From: Trissonchulus latispiculum
Lineage: Eukaryota > Nematoda > Enoplea > Enoplida > Ironidae
DNA: 64,000 bases
Assembly: GCA_030248195.1 (NCBI GenBank)
Contig: JASAND010019824.1
Span: forward strand, 17,084 to 81,083
Reading direction: 5' to 3'
Part shown: positions 11,656-23,022 of the stretch, piece after piece
Layout: each line of letters begins with the position of its first letter
Numbering within the stretch: position 1 is the stretch's first letter
Position numbers and translations under genes: made by a program
The notes under the pieces: model-generated
Databases searched by the model: none
What the model saw: the letters and a program-made list of their open reading frames with translations, nothing else
What the model was told of the DNA's origin: nothing

Positions 11656-13501
11656 CCCTCCCCGTTCCTAAGTAAGCATTACACAACATGTTTCTTAAAA
11701 TATTATCGTAGTGCGTTTTAGTTTTTGCTCGAACAGACGCCCTTGGTTCTATGAAAAACTAAACCCCGCGGTTCGACCCCACCCCGCTCTGGACGCTTTC
11801 GTTCGCATCGCTTACCCTCGACTTCATCCTTTCAGAATTCCTGACGGAACACTGAGCCTTCAAGTTTAGCATATAACGTACTAGGGATAGTTCAGAGCAG
11901 AAGTCAAGCACCATTTTAAGGCTGTTCGAAACAAAAATTGGATATCTTGGGCGGATGGAAACCTCCTCCAGGTTTTTCTTTGCCAGAAATTGTGACCGAG
12001 AAAAGAACAGGCCGACTTTGTTCCCATCCATTAATTAAACTTGATGCTAACTTTTAGTGAAGGAATGGCAAGGGCTTTGTTGTTGTTGTTGTTGTTGTTT
12101 ATTGTTTCCATGATAATGTTGATTGTTTACGAGTTGTGGAAAGAATGATTAAATGAATGAGCATGGTTGAGTAAACAAACAACCTTGGCTATTTTAATTT
12201 TTAGTAAGCCATGCTAACATGTGCTTAACTTTGCTATTTTGTTATTTTAAGTTGTTTGTTAACTGGTGGTGGGCGGAGAGTGTGTGTGGGTCTGGCTGGT
12301 TTTGATTCATTTCTACCAATAATTATATAGTTAATTAATTAAAGTTAATTATTTTGGTTCAGTTAGTACGTACCACAGGCACTACTCTTTTGGTATATAA
12401 GTCATCGGCAAGACTTGACATATACCAGTCTGTCGTTGACTACTGAAGGGCTTCTGTTCAACCCGACCTGGAAATCAGGAGACAACCTTGTTGATGCTTT
12501 CCATGTGATCCCGGCCGACTTGTTATGTCTGGCTTCATGATTGTTTTTGTCTTCTGTTTTTTTTCCCGGGGGGGGGCAAGGAGGGGGACCATTTATTTTT
12601 CTCTCTAACCATTCTGTTTTTTCCAGTTTTCTATTCATCTTATTTTAATCTTTAGTTTACCGAAGTGAGACTTTTTCCGTAGGTTGAAACGTTTAGATTG
12701 TTAAGCCTATCCTTGTTAATAGGCATTTCTAGATTGTCTTGTCTGTGCAAATATATATATGAGATGATTGCTGCAGTTGAACACCGAAAGCATATATGGA
12801 CGTTTTTTAGTTGTTAGTTGTTTAGATTGCAGTTGCTGGGTTTAATTCTTTTTTTTATTCTCCTGTCCTGCCTTTTAGCCGAGCTGGTTTCATCGTGCCG
12901 CAGGCCTTCTTCCCCCCACTGCGACCAGAGGTTGGAGTGTGATTATGTAGGTGAGAGAGAATTAAAAAATAACCCAGCTGTGGTCTGGGAGGGTGGGGCC
13001 CGAACCCCAGATCCTTTGGGGAATCAGATAGGTATATCGTAGGTGGGACAGTTCCATGGTTCTTGGACCCTAATTTTAAAATACGCACGCACCCATCTCT
13101 GTGGTTGCTCATCACAGAAGAAAACTATTGCGCTCCTTACGCGCGCTTTTTTTCGATCAAAAGACGTACGTAAATCCAACCTACCGATTGATGATCTGCA
13201 TCTTTTTTTTTTTCGCTTTTGTATGTAGTAGGTAGGTCTCGCCCGCCTCTTTTTAGTATGTGGTTAGTGGTGCAATGGCCTTTTCCCCCTTTTGCGCCGT
13301 CATGTTGACGGTCCTTTTGGCGCTTGGGGGACCCACACCCTTAGTTGTAGGGTTCAGGGTGTGTGGGGGGGGGTGGTCTAGCTCTCTCTGATCGGTCCCG
13401 AGTGCTATGTAGTTTGTCCCCGTGAGAGCCCCATATCCTATACCGTTACTTCCTATTTTAGAACTGTTTAAATTCTTCTTTTTGCTTGCTACCTCATTTC
13501 G

Positions 13502-13503
<2 letters not shown>
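11656..13503. other. Intergenic sequence, nothing recognised
   Basis: It contains a (TTG)n run at about 12079-12101 and several C- or G-homopolymer runs. Frames near 12818-13115 on both strands overlap each other and show no conserved domain. No supported gene. Confidence 0.5.
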
Positions 13504-13555
<52 letters not shown>

Positions 13556-13565
13556 ATATATATAT
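13504..13565. repeat. (TA)n microsatellite
   Basis: About 60 bp of alternating T and A directly outside the left end of the 13570-21932 structure. Either it was the insertion target or it grew at the boundary. Confidence 0.9.
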
Positions 13566-13569
13566 CTAT

Positions 13570-14690
13570 AGGGTCGCGGTAGCGACCCCTATAATATGAG
13601 TGAAAATGGTCGAATGACCGTGTAAAACAAGGCTGCGCAGAAGCTGCGCAGATTCCTGCGCAGATCCTGCGCAGATTATGTGCGCAAAAAATTGTACGTG
13701 TCGAGTTTAGTATGTGTGCGAAGTTTCATCCCCGTACCACTTTCCGTTAAAAAGTTACGCCAAAAATCGCTTACGAGAGTGATGTTTTTTTTTTTTTCCG
13801 GTTCTCCGCTTTGACGTCTGGTAAGGGGGTTTTGTAGCTTTAATAACAACAGATAGAAAAATTTTTGCCTATGAAAACCATATATATTCTTGGAGTACGC
13901 AACAAAAATAAGCCGATAGGCTAGTTTTTATGCCTCCCAGAGCCGGAAAAAATTTTTGACGGGGGCCAAAGTCAGTCAAAACGCTAAAATGGCCAAAAAG
14001 TATGCTTCAATGTCACCTTAATAAGTCAGACTGGGCTATATATGGGGCAATACTGCCTATATGGCTAAATAGGACACATATCAGGGTCGTTCAATTGCTA
14101 TATGATTTTCCTGCCGGGGGCGTAATTTTTGGGTACTGGCCTGCCAAAGTTGGTGAATTTTGGGTCCAACTTTGAACTTAGTTTTTTCGCTTATTTTGCG
14201 ACCTGGAAGGCTCAAATCTTGTGTACAAAGGTTTTTGCGGACGGAGAATCGATTCCCGATATCAGTTTTTCTGCCCGACTGACCCAAGTTGCTGGGCTGG
14301 TTCCACTTTGCCGTCTGGAGGGTCATGTCGGCAACCGTTTCCTGGAGGTCCATACTAGGCTCTACTTGGCCTCTCAAAACTTTCTCTATAGGGGTTTTCT
14401 GGTGCGCCCAGCTCATTTCCGGTGTCCGTTTTGCCGTCCGACTTATCCATCTTGCTGGGCTGGTTCCACTTTGCCGTCTGGAGGGTCATGTCGGCAACCG
14501 TTTCCTGGAAGTCCATACTAGGCTCTACTTGGCCTCTCAAAACTTTCTCTATAGGGGTTTTCTGGTGCGCCCAGCTCATTTCCGGTGTCGGTTTTGCTGT
14601 ACAACGCACCCATTTTGCTGGGCTGGCTCCACTTGACCGTCTGAGGTGTCAGGTCGGTAAGGGGTCAGGTGGTCCAAAATAAAATTTTTC
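13570..14690. repeat. Left arm of the inverted pair
   Basis: This is the diverged reverse complement of about 20890-21932. Shared phrases include CTGCGCAGAAGCTGCGCAG, TCGAGTTTAGTATGT, CGGAGAATCGATTCCCG, GGGCTGGTTCCACTTTGCCG and ATAGGGGTTTTCTGGTG. Open frames across 14129-14682 translate these repeats and are not a gene. Confidence 0.8.
14289..14640. repeat. 163-bp tandem repeat, about 2.2 copies
   Basis: The phrase TTGCTGGGCTGG recurs at 14289, 14452 and 14615, giving a period of 163 bp. The first two units are almost identical. The right arm has the corresponding sequence fewer times. Confidence 0.85.
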
Positions 14691-15726
14691 AAAAGTGGTC
14701 AAATTTGGTACCAAATGAAAGCCCTAAGTGAGCTGAGCAACTTTTGTCATAGAATTGTATGCTCAAAGTGGTTGTAGGGTGCTGGGGTGGGGTGGGGTGT
14801 GGACTTTGGCGATTTTCGGTCAAAAATGAAATTTTTCAAAAGTGGTCAAATTTGGTCCAACTGAAAGCCCTAAGCGCGCTGAGCAACTTTTGTCATAGAA
14901 TTGCATGCTCAAAGTGGCTGTAGAGTGCTACGGTGGGGTGGGGTGGGGACTTAGGTGATTTTCGGTCAAAAATGAAATTTTTCAAAAGTGGTCAAATTTG
15001 GTACCAAATGAAAGCCCTAAGCGCGCTGAGCAACTTTTGTCATAGAATTGCATGCTCAAAGTGGCTGTAGACTGCTGTGGTGGGGTGGGGACGTAGGCGA
15101 TTTTGGGTCAAATATGAAATTTTCCAAAAGTGGTCAAATTTGGTTCCAAATGAAAGCCCTAAGCGAGCTGAGCAACTTTTGTCATAGAACTGCATGCTCA
15201 AAGTGGCTGTAGAGTGCTGTGGTGGGGTGGGGTGGGGACTTAGGCGATTTTAGGTCAAAAATGAAATTTTTCAAAAGTGGTCAAATTTGGTTCCAAATGA
15301 AAGCCCTAAGCGAGCTGAGCGACTTTTGTCATAGAACTGCATGCTCAAAGTGGCTGTAGAGTGCTGTGGTGGGGTGGGGACTTAGGCGATTTTAGGTCAA
15401 AAATGAAATTTTTCAAAAGTGGTCAAATTTGGTTCCAAATGAAAGCCCTAAGCGAGCTGAGCAACTTTTGTCATAGAACTGCATGCTCAAAGTGGCTGTA
15501 GAGTGCTGTGGTGGGGTGGGGTGGGGACTTAGGCGATTTTAGGTCAAAAATGAAATTTTTCAAAAGTGGTCAAATTTGGTTCCAAATGAAAGCCCTAAGC
15601 GAGCTGAGCGACTTTTGTCATAGAACTGCATGCTCAATGTGGCTGTAGAGTGCTGTGGTGGGGTGGGGTGGGGACTTAGGCGATTTTCGGTCAAAAATGA
15701 AATTTTTCAAAAGTGGTCAAATTTGG
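14690..15726. repeat. 142/147-bp tandem array, seven units
   Basis: The phrase CAAAAGTGGTCAAATTTGG starts at about 14690, 14837, 14983, 15125, 15272, 15414, 15561 and 15708. The spacings are 147, 146, 142, 147, 142, 147 and 147. The 5-bp difference is one GGGGT unit in the GGGGTGGGGTGGGG part of the repeat. The inverted right arm (20895-21135) has only about one and a half units. No protein is encoded. Confidence 0.92.
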
Positions 15727-15774
15727 TTGGTTGGTTGGTTCTTTTTTGCGCATACATATGTAAAAGAATGGAAA

Positions 15775-16581
15775 ACAAGAACCAAAAATGCTCCTTCGTC
15801 GCATGTAAAATACATATGAGTACTCTCAGGCAGGTTGTACAAAAACGGAAACTAGCCTGTAAAATGCATATGAGTGGCGTTGAGGTTGTAAATTAAGGAA
15901 AACAAGTTGCAACGGCTTAACATATGAGCCTGTCCTACAACGAGGCTCATATTGGCGTCACAGTGCAGCCTTCTTAAAGATCATCAGGTCATCATATATA
16001 TTAAGGAAAAAACGAATGAATAGACATAACATGTTAACATTGTGGCTTGAAAGAAATGGACAGAACGAAGTGAACTGCGACACCTCAAGTTGAACTGTAC
16101 CTGCAAGCTGATGTTTCCCGAAACACCATGGCACCTACTATTTCCGGAAGCACTATAGTACAGTACACACCTACTGTATATATTCTCGGAACACTATGAC
16201 ACACACTACTCTCACATACGTAATGCTTTCCCCACATGGCTCTGAGTCAGAGCGCAAAGTGGCATGCCGTATAATGCGTATGCACAGTATAATGTCTTAG
16301 CGGCAAGATGTGTGAAGGACAATTTTGTAATGAAAAGCTTAATATATATACGTGCTATTTATATGAAGGTCAAATATCGACAAATTATATTCTGACATAC
16401 GCCAATATGAGCCTCGTTGTAGGACAGGCTCATATGTTAAGCCGTTGCAACTTGTTTTCCTTAATTTACAACCTCAACGCCACTCATATGCATTTTACAG
16501 GCTAGTTTCCGTTTTTGTACAACCTGCCTGAGAGTACTCATATGTATTTTACATGCGACGAAGGAGCATTTTTGGTTCTTG

Positions 16582-16582
<1 letters not shown>
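15775..16582. mobile_element. MITE with identical 184-bp terminal inverted repeats
   Basis: Positions 15775-15958 are an exact reverse complement of 16399-16582 as far as I can read, beginning ACAAGAACCAAAAATGCTCC. The 440-bp centre is unrelated AT-rich sequence without a gene. Identical arms of this length imply a recent insertion or recent arm homogenisation. The right end abuts a (TA)n tract and no TSD is visible. A lone related end, ACAAGTAACAAAAATGCTCC, occurs at about 20820. Confidence 0.88.
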
Positions 16583-16612
<30 letters not shown>

Positions 16613-18120
16613 GCGTCGCCCGTCCCCTCTTTAATTTTCCTGTGGGAGAGAGTTCTTTTTTAGCTGTGAGTAGCTTCCCGTTTGTTCCTCTGCATTTATC
16701 TGCTGGAGCTGGGCGGAGGCGTTCGTTCGCTCGAGGCGCAAATAAGGCTGACCTCTCCTAAGAAGGGGGGGGGAGCGTTTTTCAGCTTGCATGTACTTCC
16801 ATAAAATGGTGTTTTTTCTGTAGCCTAGGCGTTCTCTTCTTTTTTTTCTACTCTTTTCACTGTGAATTCAGATATATATATATATATGTATCTGCTGTTA
16901 GTCTTACGTCATCAGTCTATGGGAAGTGTTGAACTTGTGCTGCCGTTTTTTTTAGATCTTGTGTTATTCTTGAGGTTGAGAAATGTGGAAAAGTTTATTG
17001 ATTGGCTGTAAACATTAAACATTAAGTCATTTCATGCTTCTTCTACTATGCTAAGACTGATCCGGCCTGTTTTTCATCTCATGAATATGAGTTTTTGCCA
17101 TGTTTCAGCAAATTAACGAGAACAACAGTTTCTGCTACTATCCTTGTAAAACTTCAGCTTTTAAAGCTGGATTCATGATTCTATTTTGAAAAACTTCAGA
17201 ATCTGGAATGCCTAGTGATTCAAAGTTTTTTGTTGAACGATTTAGATTTATCCTCTTTCATTCTCTGCTGTATATGATTCTGGCTTGCTTCTGCTGCCGA
17301 CCCGACCCTCCAAAATTTGAGAGATTTCCCTCCCTGTTGAACCCAGAAATTTGGGCCTCCACCCCCCTCAAGCCAGATATATAATTGCTACGTGAATTTT
17401 TCGAAAAGCTTTCAGCAATGTCGGATTTTTAAGACATTTTTACTAGTTTAGCTTAGAAAAACCATCCAATATTAATTCTTAGTGAATTCTTGTTACGTAA
17501 TTTTCAATCGTAGAAACTCAAATATTTACAAAAGGTTTCACCTAAACTAAGAAATTAAATATACAGCTTATATTGTATATATATAGCTGTTTTTTATGTT
17601 CTCATCATGTTTTTATTTCTTTTCTTTCTATTTAAAATATTTTGTATACATATATTGTTGCAGGTTGTTTCCAATTGATCGCTTACTTATGTGCTTTTCG
17701 GACACGATTTGCGTTGTGCTGGAAGTGACTGAGATTTTGAAGAAGTCAACGATGACTGAACTTTCGGAGATTTGCATGGATTAAGATCCAGAGCTCGATA
17801 AATAATACTTCTAATCGATATCTAATCGAAGTCAATCTAACTGAAATCGAATACACAAGCCGAGACTGTCCTGTCTGGCGACTGGGGATCTGAAGCCAGA
17901 TTGCCAAAAATACGTCTATGCCGGTTGCCAGATTTAGCCTAGCCGTCCAACTCCATGTCTGGAATTGATTAAAGTCAGGTATATAACCCAGACAATACGT
18001 GAATTTAATCTGAATTAAAGTATATAAATTAAATTAATGGCATCTGCTGCTTTTTTTCTTGTTTCTGTTTACTTTTGTCTTTTGAGAATGAGCCTTAATG
18101 TTTTTGTCATAAAACAGCTT
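16583..18120. other. Unassigned sequence inside the composite, no gene seen
   Basis: It starts with a (TA)n tract (16583-16608) and holds AT-rich sequence with short frames lacking motifs. An open frame at 17596-17784 is hydrophobic and low-complexity at its start, with no recognised family. Confidence 0.45.
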
Positions 18121-18124
18121 CCAA

Positions 18125-19745
18125 TTTGATTCCCTCCAAAGTGCTAAAATTTTAGATACTTGAGCTACTGAGCTAAATTTTGGTATGGGTATGCTATCGA
18201 CTACGCCGAGTTCAAATATTGAAAGATTTTTGGATTCGTAAGGGGGGGCCAATGGCAACCGAAATCCTTTTTGTCGAAAATTTGGGTCTGGGTAAAACCC
18301 GGCTCCGGCCCCGGCCCCGGCCCCGGCGCACCTGGGTAAAACCCGGCCCCGGCCCCAGTCCGGCGCACGCAGAGTTTAATAAGTGGGTAAAACCCGGCGC
18401 ACTAGCCCGGCGCACTTACAGTGTAAATTCTTATGCAGTATAACAGAGGTTTATGTGTAATTACGCATATGTGTAAAGATTTAAGGCGTAGTTTATGAGT
18501 ATTGAGTTGAGTTTTATATATACTTTACAGTGTGTTACGGAACCTTTTCTAGCCATTTTGTATTAATTCATGGTTGGTATTTATAATTTTGAAATAATAT
18601 AATTGAAAATAAATAATTTTGAAATATATGAAGTATATATATTTTGTATGAACTGATTAAAAAGCTTAAAATTATCCAATATTGTTAATTCCTAAGACAT
18701 TCCTAAAGTTTAAAACATTTAAGTTTTAAGTTTTCCAAAGGGAAAATTGGAATATATGGAAAATTTTGGTATATATGTCTTATCCCCCATAGTAAATTTT
18801 ACAAGTTAATAATTTTTTAATTGTAAAATTTAAATTTATCGTCATGTTCTTTATTTGGTCTATTTCTATGCCAGCAAAATTTCCTGAATACTTTTTGATT
18901 ACGTACGTATTGTTTCTAAATATTGTTTCATATTGTTTTAAAAATTCGTGATGTATGGTAAAAATAAATTTAAAACCTTTGCTATGCATTTATTTCATTA
19001 AATGCAAAATGTTTCACTAAATCCAATGTATATATAAGATAAATATGTAATTGCGTGACTTAACTGTGAAAAAATCATAATGAAAACAAAACAATGCGTA
19101 CATATACTTTTCCATTGTTGTGAGGGATTATATATACTGTTTGCAGTATCGTAAGTTATACGCAAGTCGCAAATACAATGGATTCTGTATTTACATGCAT
19201 AATACACACGTATATGCACGTGTTTAATTGCGCCGGGTTTTCTAAACATTGGGGCCGGGTTTTACCCTGCGCCGGGGCCGGGGCCGGGGCCGTGTTTTAC
19301 CCACCTAAAACAAACGCATGCGCCGGGGCCGGGGCCGTGTTTTACCCAGGTGCGCCGGGGCCGGGGCCGGAGCCGGGGCCGGGTTTTACCCACACCCGAA
19401 AATTTTGCTGTTGTGTTGTATGCAGGGGCTTTTCTGGGTCGCAGAACACGAATCTGATGTCCTTTTCTCCAGCTCAGTAAGCTTACACCGTAAGCTTGCA
19501 AGTGCCAGGTGCCTTTGAGCTAACGAAAGACTGAATCCAAAAACTGACTTCAGATTCCTGTTCTGCGTTCCGGAAAATCCCTCCATATATACAAGTTTGC
19601 TGTAAAATTTTCGACAAAAAGGACTTGATCCCCTTGCACCTTGTTACGATTCGAAAACAGTCGAATTTTGCGAAATCAGAATTTGTGTGATATTTGAACT
19701 CGGTTTTTTTGAAACATACCCATACAAAATGTTAGATCTATTGGG
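18125..19745. mobile_element. Diverged GGGTCT-family fold-back element, interrupted
   Basis: The outer sequence at 18125-18283 (TGAGCTAAATTTTGGTATGGGTATG, then CGAGTTCAAATATTG) pairs with about 19600-19745 on the opposite strand. The core hairpin (ACACGAATCTGA, GAGCTAACGAAAG, CTTCAGATTC) is at about 19430-19585. These are the arms and core of the family best seen at 33181-33793. The element at 18284-19397 has inserted into its left arm. The outermost terminus is eroded, so the boundaries are approximate. Confidence 0.65.
18284..19397. mobile_element. GGGTCT-ended element with CCCCGG arrays, 8-bp TSD
   Basis: The ends are GGGTCTGGGTAAAACCCGG at 18284 and the complement of GGGTGTGGGTAAAACCCGG at 19397, one mismatch apart. 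Both flanks are GAAAATTT (18276-18283 and 19398-19405), a perfect 8-bp TSD. The subterminal regions repeat GGCCCC (period 6) and the phrase GGGTAAAACCCGG several times in inverted orientation. The roughly 800-bp interior is AT-rich and non-coding. Confidence 0.88.
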
Positions 19746-20889
19746 CACCTACTGGGAATGGGAAAGTAAAACTGAAACTCAAATAGGAAAACTAAAAATA
19801 CATGGTTCTTTTGGTGATAGATAAGCATCTATTTTCTCCGGAAACTTATGTTTTGGTATTTTGGCATTTTTGGTATTTCGTCCTGTTTGCATCCGCCCAT
19901 CCAGAAAGACTCTTTCAGAGAATTTATTTTCAAAAATAAATATTCTCTGAAAATTGTTTCATTTTGACAATGAAACTTCGTCAGGTCAAAATGGAACTAT
20001 CTGTCTGTCTGTCCTGTCTGTCTGTCTGTCTCTGTCCGTAATTTTTATTTTTGTGTCACAGTTGAAAAGAAGTACGCCGTCTACTGGTCATTCCAAATTG
20101 CTCTATATACTGAGTTTCCCCCTAGTCCAGTCTGCGCAGAATTTGTTTGTCCATTCTATAGGTCCATTTATTTGCGTATTACCTACTTTAGTTTAGTTTA
20201 GTTTAAAATACAGGATTTGGACTACAAGAATAAGAAGAACAGGAAGATGACCTTAAACTGTGTTTTGATGAAAAGTTTAGTTTACAACTTCTCCTGTCTC
20301 TCCGTGTTTGTTGTAAAATTATGGGCCTGTACGTGCCTATGTAGGCTGGCTTTTGCTCAGTTTTGCTATATAACAAAATTTAATGCATAGGACTGGACAT
20401 TGGTCGTCAACTGTGCAGTAATTTTCGTGACTGTAACTGGCCGGTGCGTTGTGTTGTGTTGGAGAGAGAGCAAGTAGATTTTGCTGACGAAATGGGATGA
20501 CCTAAAAGTTGTTACGTATTGTTCCCGGTGAACTTTTAGCAGAAGAGAACTGACTAATACAATAACAACTTGCAGCAGACCAATAAATGTGTACGTACGT
20601 ACGTATTTTTGTAAACGAGGAACCGTCAGCTGAGTGTGTGTAATCTTGTGTTGGATTTGAATTATTTTAAAATTGCAGTGTATGCTAGCATTTGCTGTTT
20701 CTTACTATTTTCTTTTGGTTTTATAGAAATAGAAAATCATTCCTTTGATTTTTAGAAATTTTATAACATTTTACTATGTGTGGACAGAAATTTTTCCATT
20801 TAATAATATATATATATATACAAGTAACAAAAATGCTCCGCACAAAGGAGGATAATATGTGTGTGATGGCCTGTGTCTATCCTTAAAAT

Positions 20890-21932
20890 TGAGAAAATAA
20901 AGACCCAGTTCTATGACAAAAGTTGCTCAGCTCACTTAGGGCTTTCATTTGATACCAAATTTGACCATTTTTGAAAAATTTTATTTTGGACCCAAAATCA
21001 CCTAAGTCCCCACCCCACCCCACCACAGCACTCTACAGCCACTTTGGGTATGCAGTTCTATGACAAAAGTTGCTCAGCTCGCTTAGGGCTTTCACTTGGT
21101 ACCAAATTTGACCACTTTAGAAAAATTTTATTTTCGACCACTTGACCCCCCACCCGACTGACCCTTCAAACGGCAAAGTGGAACCAGCCCAGCAAAATAG
21201 GTACGTCGGACGGCAAAACGGATACCGGGAATGAGCTGGGCACACCAGAAAACCCCTATAAACAAAGTTTTGAGAGGCCAGGTAGAGCCTACTATGGACC
21301 TCCAGGAAGCGGTTTCCGACTTGACCCTCCCGACGGCAAAGTGGAACCAGCCCAGCAAGATGGGTGGGTCTGACGGTAAAACTGACTGCGGGAATCGATT
21401 CTCCGTGCCAGAAAACCATTGTATGGAAGATTTGAGCGTTCAAAGTTAAATAGATAGCGAGAAATTTCGATTTTTCATTTTTCGAATTTTCGCCATCTTT
21501 GACGGGCCACTGTGGTCGCTAGGGAAGTGATAGAGAAACGCAACCTGGACCGTTAGTTGCGGCGCTGTGGCGCAGTTGCGGCGCAAAAAAAGTTGTGATT
21601 CTTAAATTCTTTAGAGGGTACTACTAGACCCCATAGCCCTTTAGGTTGGCCCACCGCTGCAGATCACGTGAAAGCGGCGAACATTATGTACAATACAACC
21701 ATCAAATAGGAGAAACCGGAAAAAAAAACATCGCCGCCATAACCGGTCCGGGGCGCAACTTTTTAACGGTAAGTGATACGGGGCTGAAACTTCACAGACA
21801 TACTAAACTCGATGTGCTCTACAATTTGCGCATGAAATCTGCGCAGGATTTTGCGCAGCTTCTGCGCAGCTTATTTTACACTGTCTCCAGCCACTTTTCA
21901 CACATATTATAGGGGTCGCTGCCGCGACCCCT
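20890..21932. repeat. Right arm of the inverted pair
   Basis: This is the reverse-complement partner of 13570-14690 plus about one and a half units of the 142/147-bp array. It lacks the multi-copy expansion seen on the left, so the two arms have diverged in repeat number as well as sequence. Confidence 0.8.
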
Positions 21933-23014
21933 ATGATAAAATGTTGACATTTTCGTACTTTTTCAAATCCTGCATATAATTGGAATTTTTCCGGTGCCAG
22001 AGTCAGACCCGAGCCGTAGACACCGGTGGATATATACTTGCTTAAATTTCGGTAAAGTTCTGATTTTGCGGTATTGGCTTCCTAGCTCCTGACCGCCACC
22101 CCCTAATTTTTGGGAATATTTTTTTGGAATTAGATATAATTACGTAATACATAATGATTAGGATTATATATATACTCAAGTTATGACGCCTGCTCAGAGA
22201 TATGACATCATCATTGAGTATCAAACGTAGTTAAGCTTGACATAATTATATTCCCCTAGAAGTTGGCTAACGGTTACAACTTAGTTTTTTCTTATTTGTC
22301 AGCTTAGATATTTCCTAATGGTTACGTGGGTGTTGTGGGTGGTAGAGTTGCAATATATTTCTTTAAAGGAAAATTATGCACAGATTGGAGTATATAGTTT
22401 TTTGTAATCCAGGCTCTACTCCCTGTCGAGCTTAGATAATAAAAATTCTAATCTGAAAACATTCGGCGTCCGCTTCGCCATATTTATACTGACGACCTAA
22501 AAGAAAGATCATTCTAAGGCACGAACAAAGAAAGACGTTATCAACTAATTAACATAGCTTTTAATTTGATATTAATTGGACTGAATTTTTGCTTTCAGGC
22601 AATCATAAACACATATATATATATACGTAGTGGGCGGTGTATACGAAAAGTTTCATGCATATGCTTTAGTTATATATATATATAATATATATATATATGT
22701 ACGTATATAGGCTTAGTTATGTAGATAATTTGTGTGTGCACACTGCACAGTTTCTGTAATATTGACCTGTGATTTCTTGACCTACAATTTTTTTTTTCCT
22801 TAATTAGCAGTCTTTGGAAAGGAAAAAGATTGTTGTTGGCTTCACTGATAATTTTTCGGCTAATTAATATATGCACAATACGCAGCGTTCACTATTTTAT
22901 ATATACATACGGATAAAATATTTCTTTTTAATTGTCTTCTTTCCAGTTTCGTTTCTTGAACGTTGTTCTTTCTATTGTGTCAGGCTCTGGGCTTAGGTTC
23001 GCCTGTGCCTAGTT
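21933..23014. other. Intergenic sequence, nothing recognised
   Basis: AT-rich sequence with (TA)n stretches at about 22671-22699. No credible coding region. Confidence 0.5.
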
Positions 23015-23022
23015 GTTCTACA

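Larger units (their letters stand above)
13570..21932. mobile_element. 8.4-kb inverted-arm composite element
   Basis: Both ends carry the same small hairpin: AGGGTCGCGG-TAGCGACCCCT at 13570-13590 and AGGGGTCGCTGCCGCGACCCCT at 21911-21932, followed inward by TATAATATG and several TGCGCAG repeats. About 1.1 kb of diverged but clearly homologous sequence runs inward from each end in opposite orientation. The middle holds tandem arrays, two further inserted elements and unassigned sequence. No transposase or replicase motif was found and no TSD could be fixed. It could be one large fold-back transposon or two related elements in inverted orientation that trapped the sequence between them. Confidence 0.6.

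Noticed and set aside
13620..13682. CTGCGCAG repeats considered as a CRISPR-like array or replication origin iterons
   Set aside because: The spacing is irregular, the unit is only 8 bp, and the same motif lies at the other end of the element in inverted orientation, so it belongs to the transposon termini.
14129..14682. Overlapping open frames of 111-130 codons on both strands
   Set aside because: They translate a 163-bp tandem repeat and its flanks; the same peptide recurs in each unit and the inverted arm at 21117-21449 gives the same translation.
13570..21932. Helitron identity for the large inverted-arm structure
   Set aside because: No TC start, no CTRR end, hairpins occur at both ends instead of near the 3' end only, and no Rep/helicase motifs were found.
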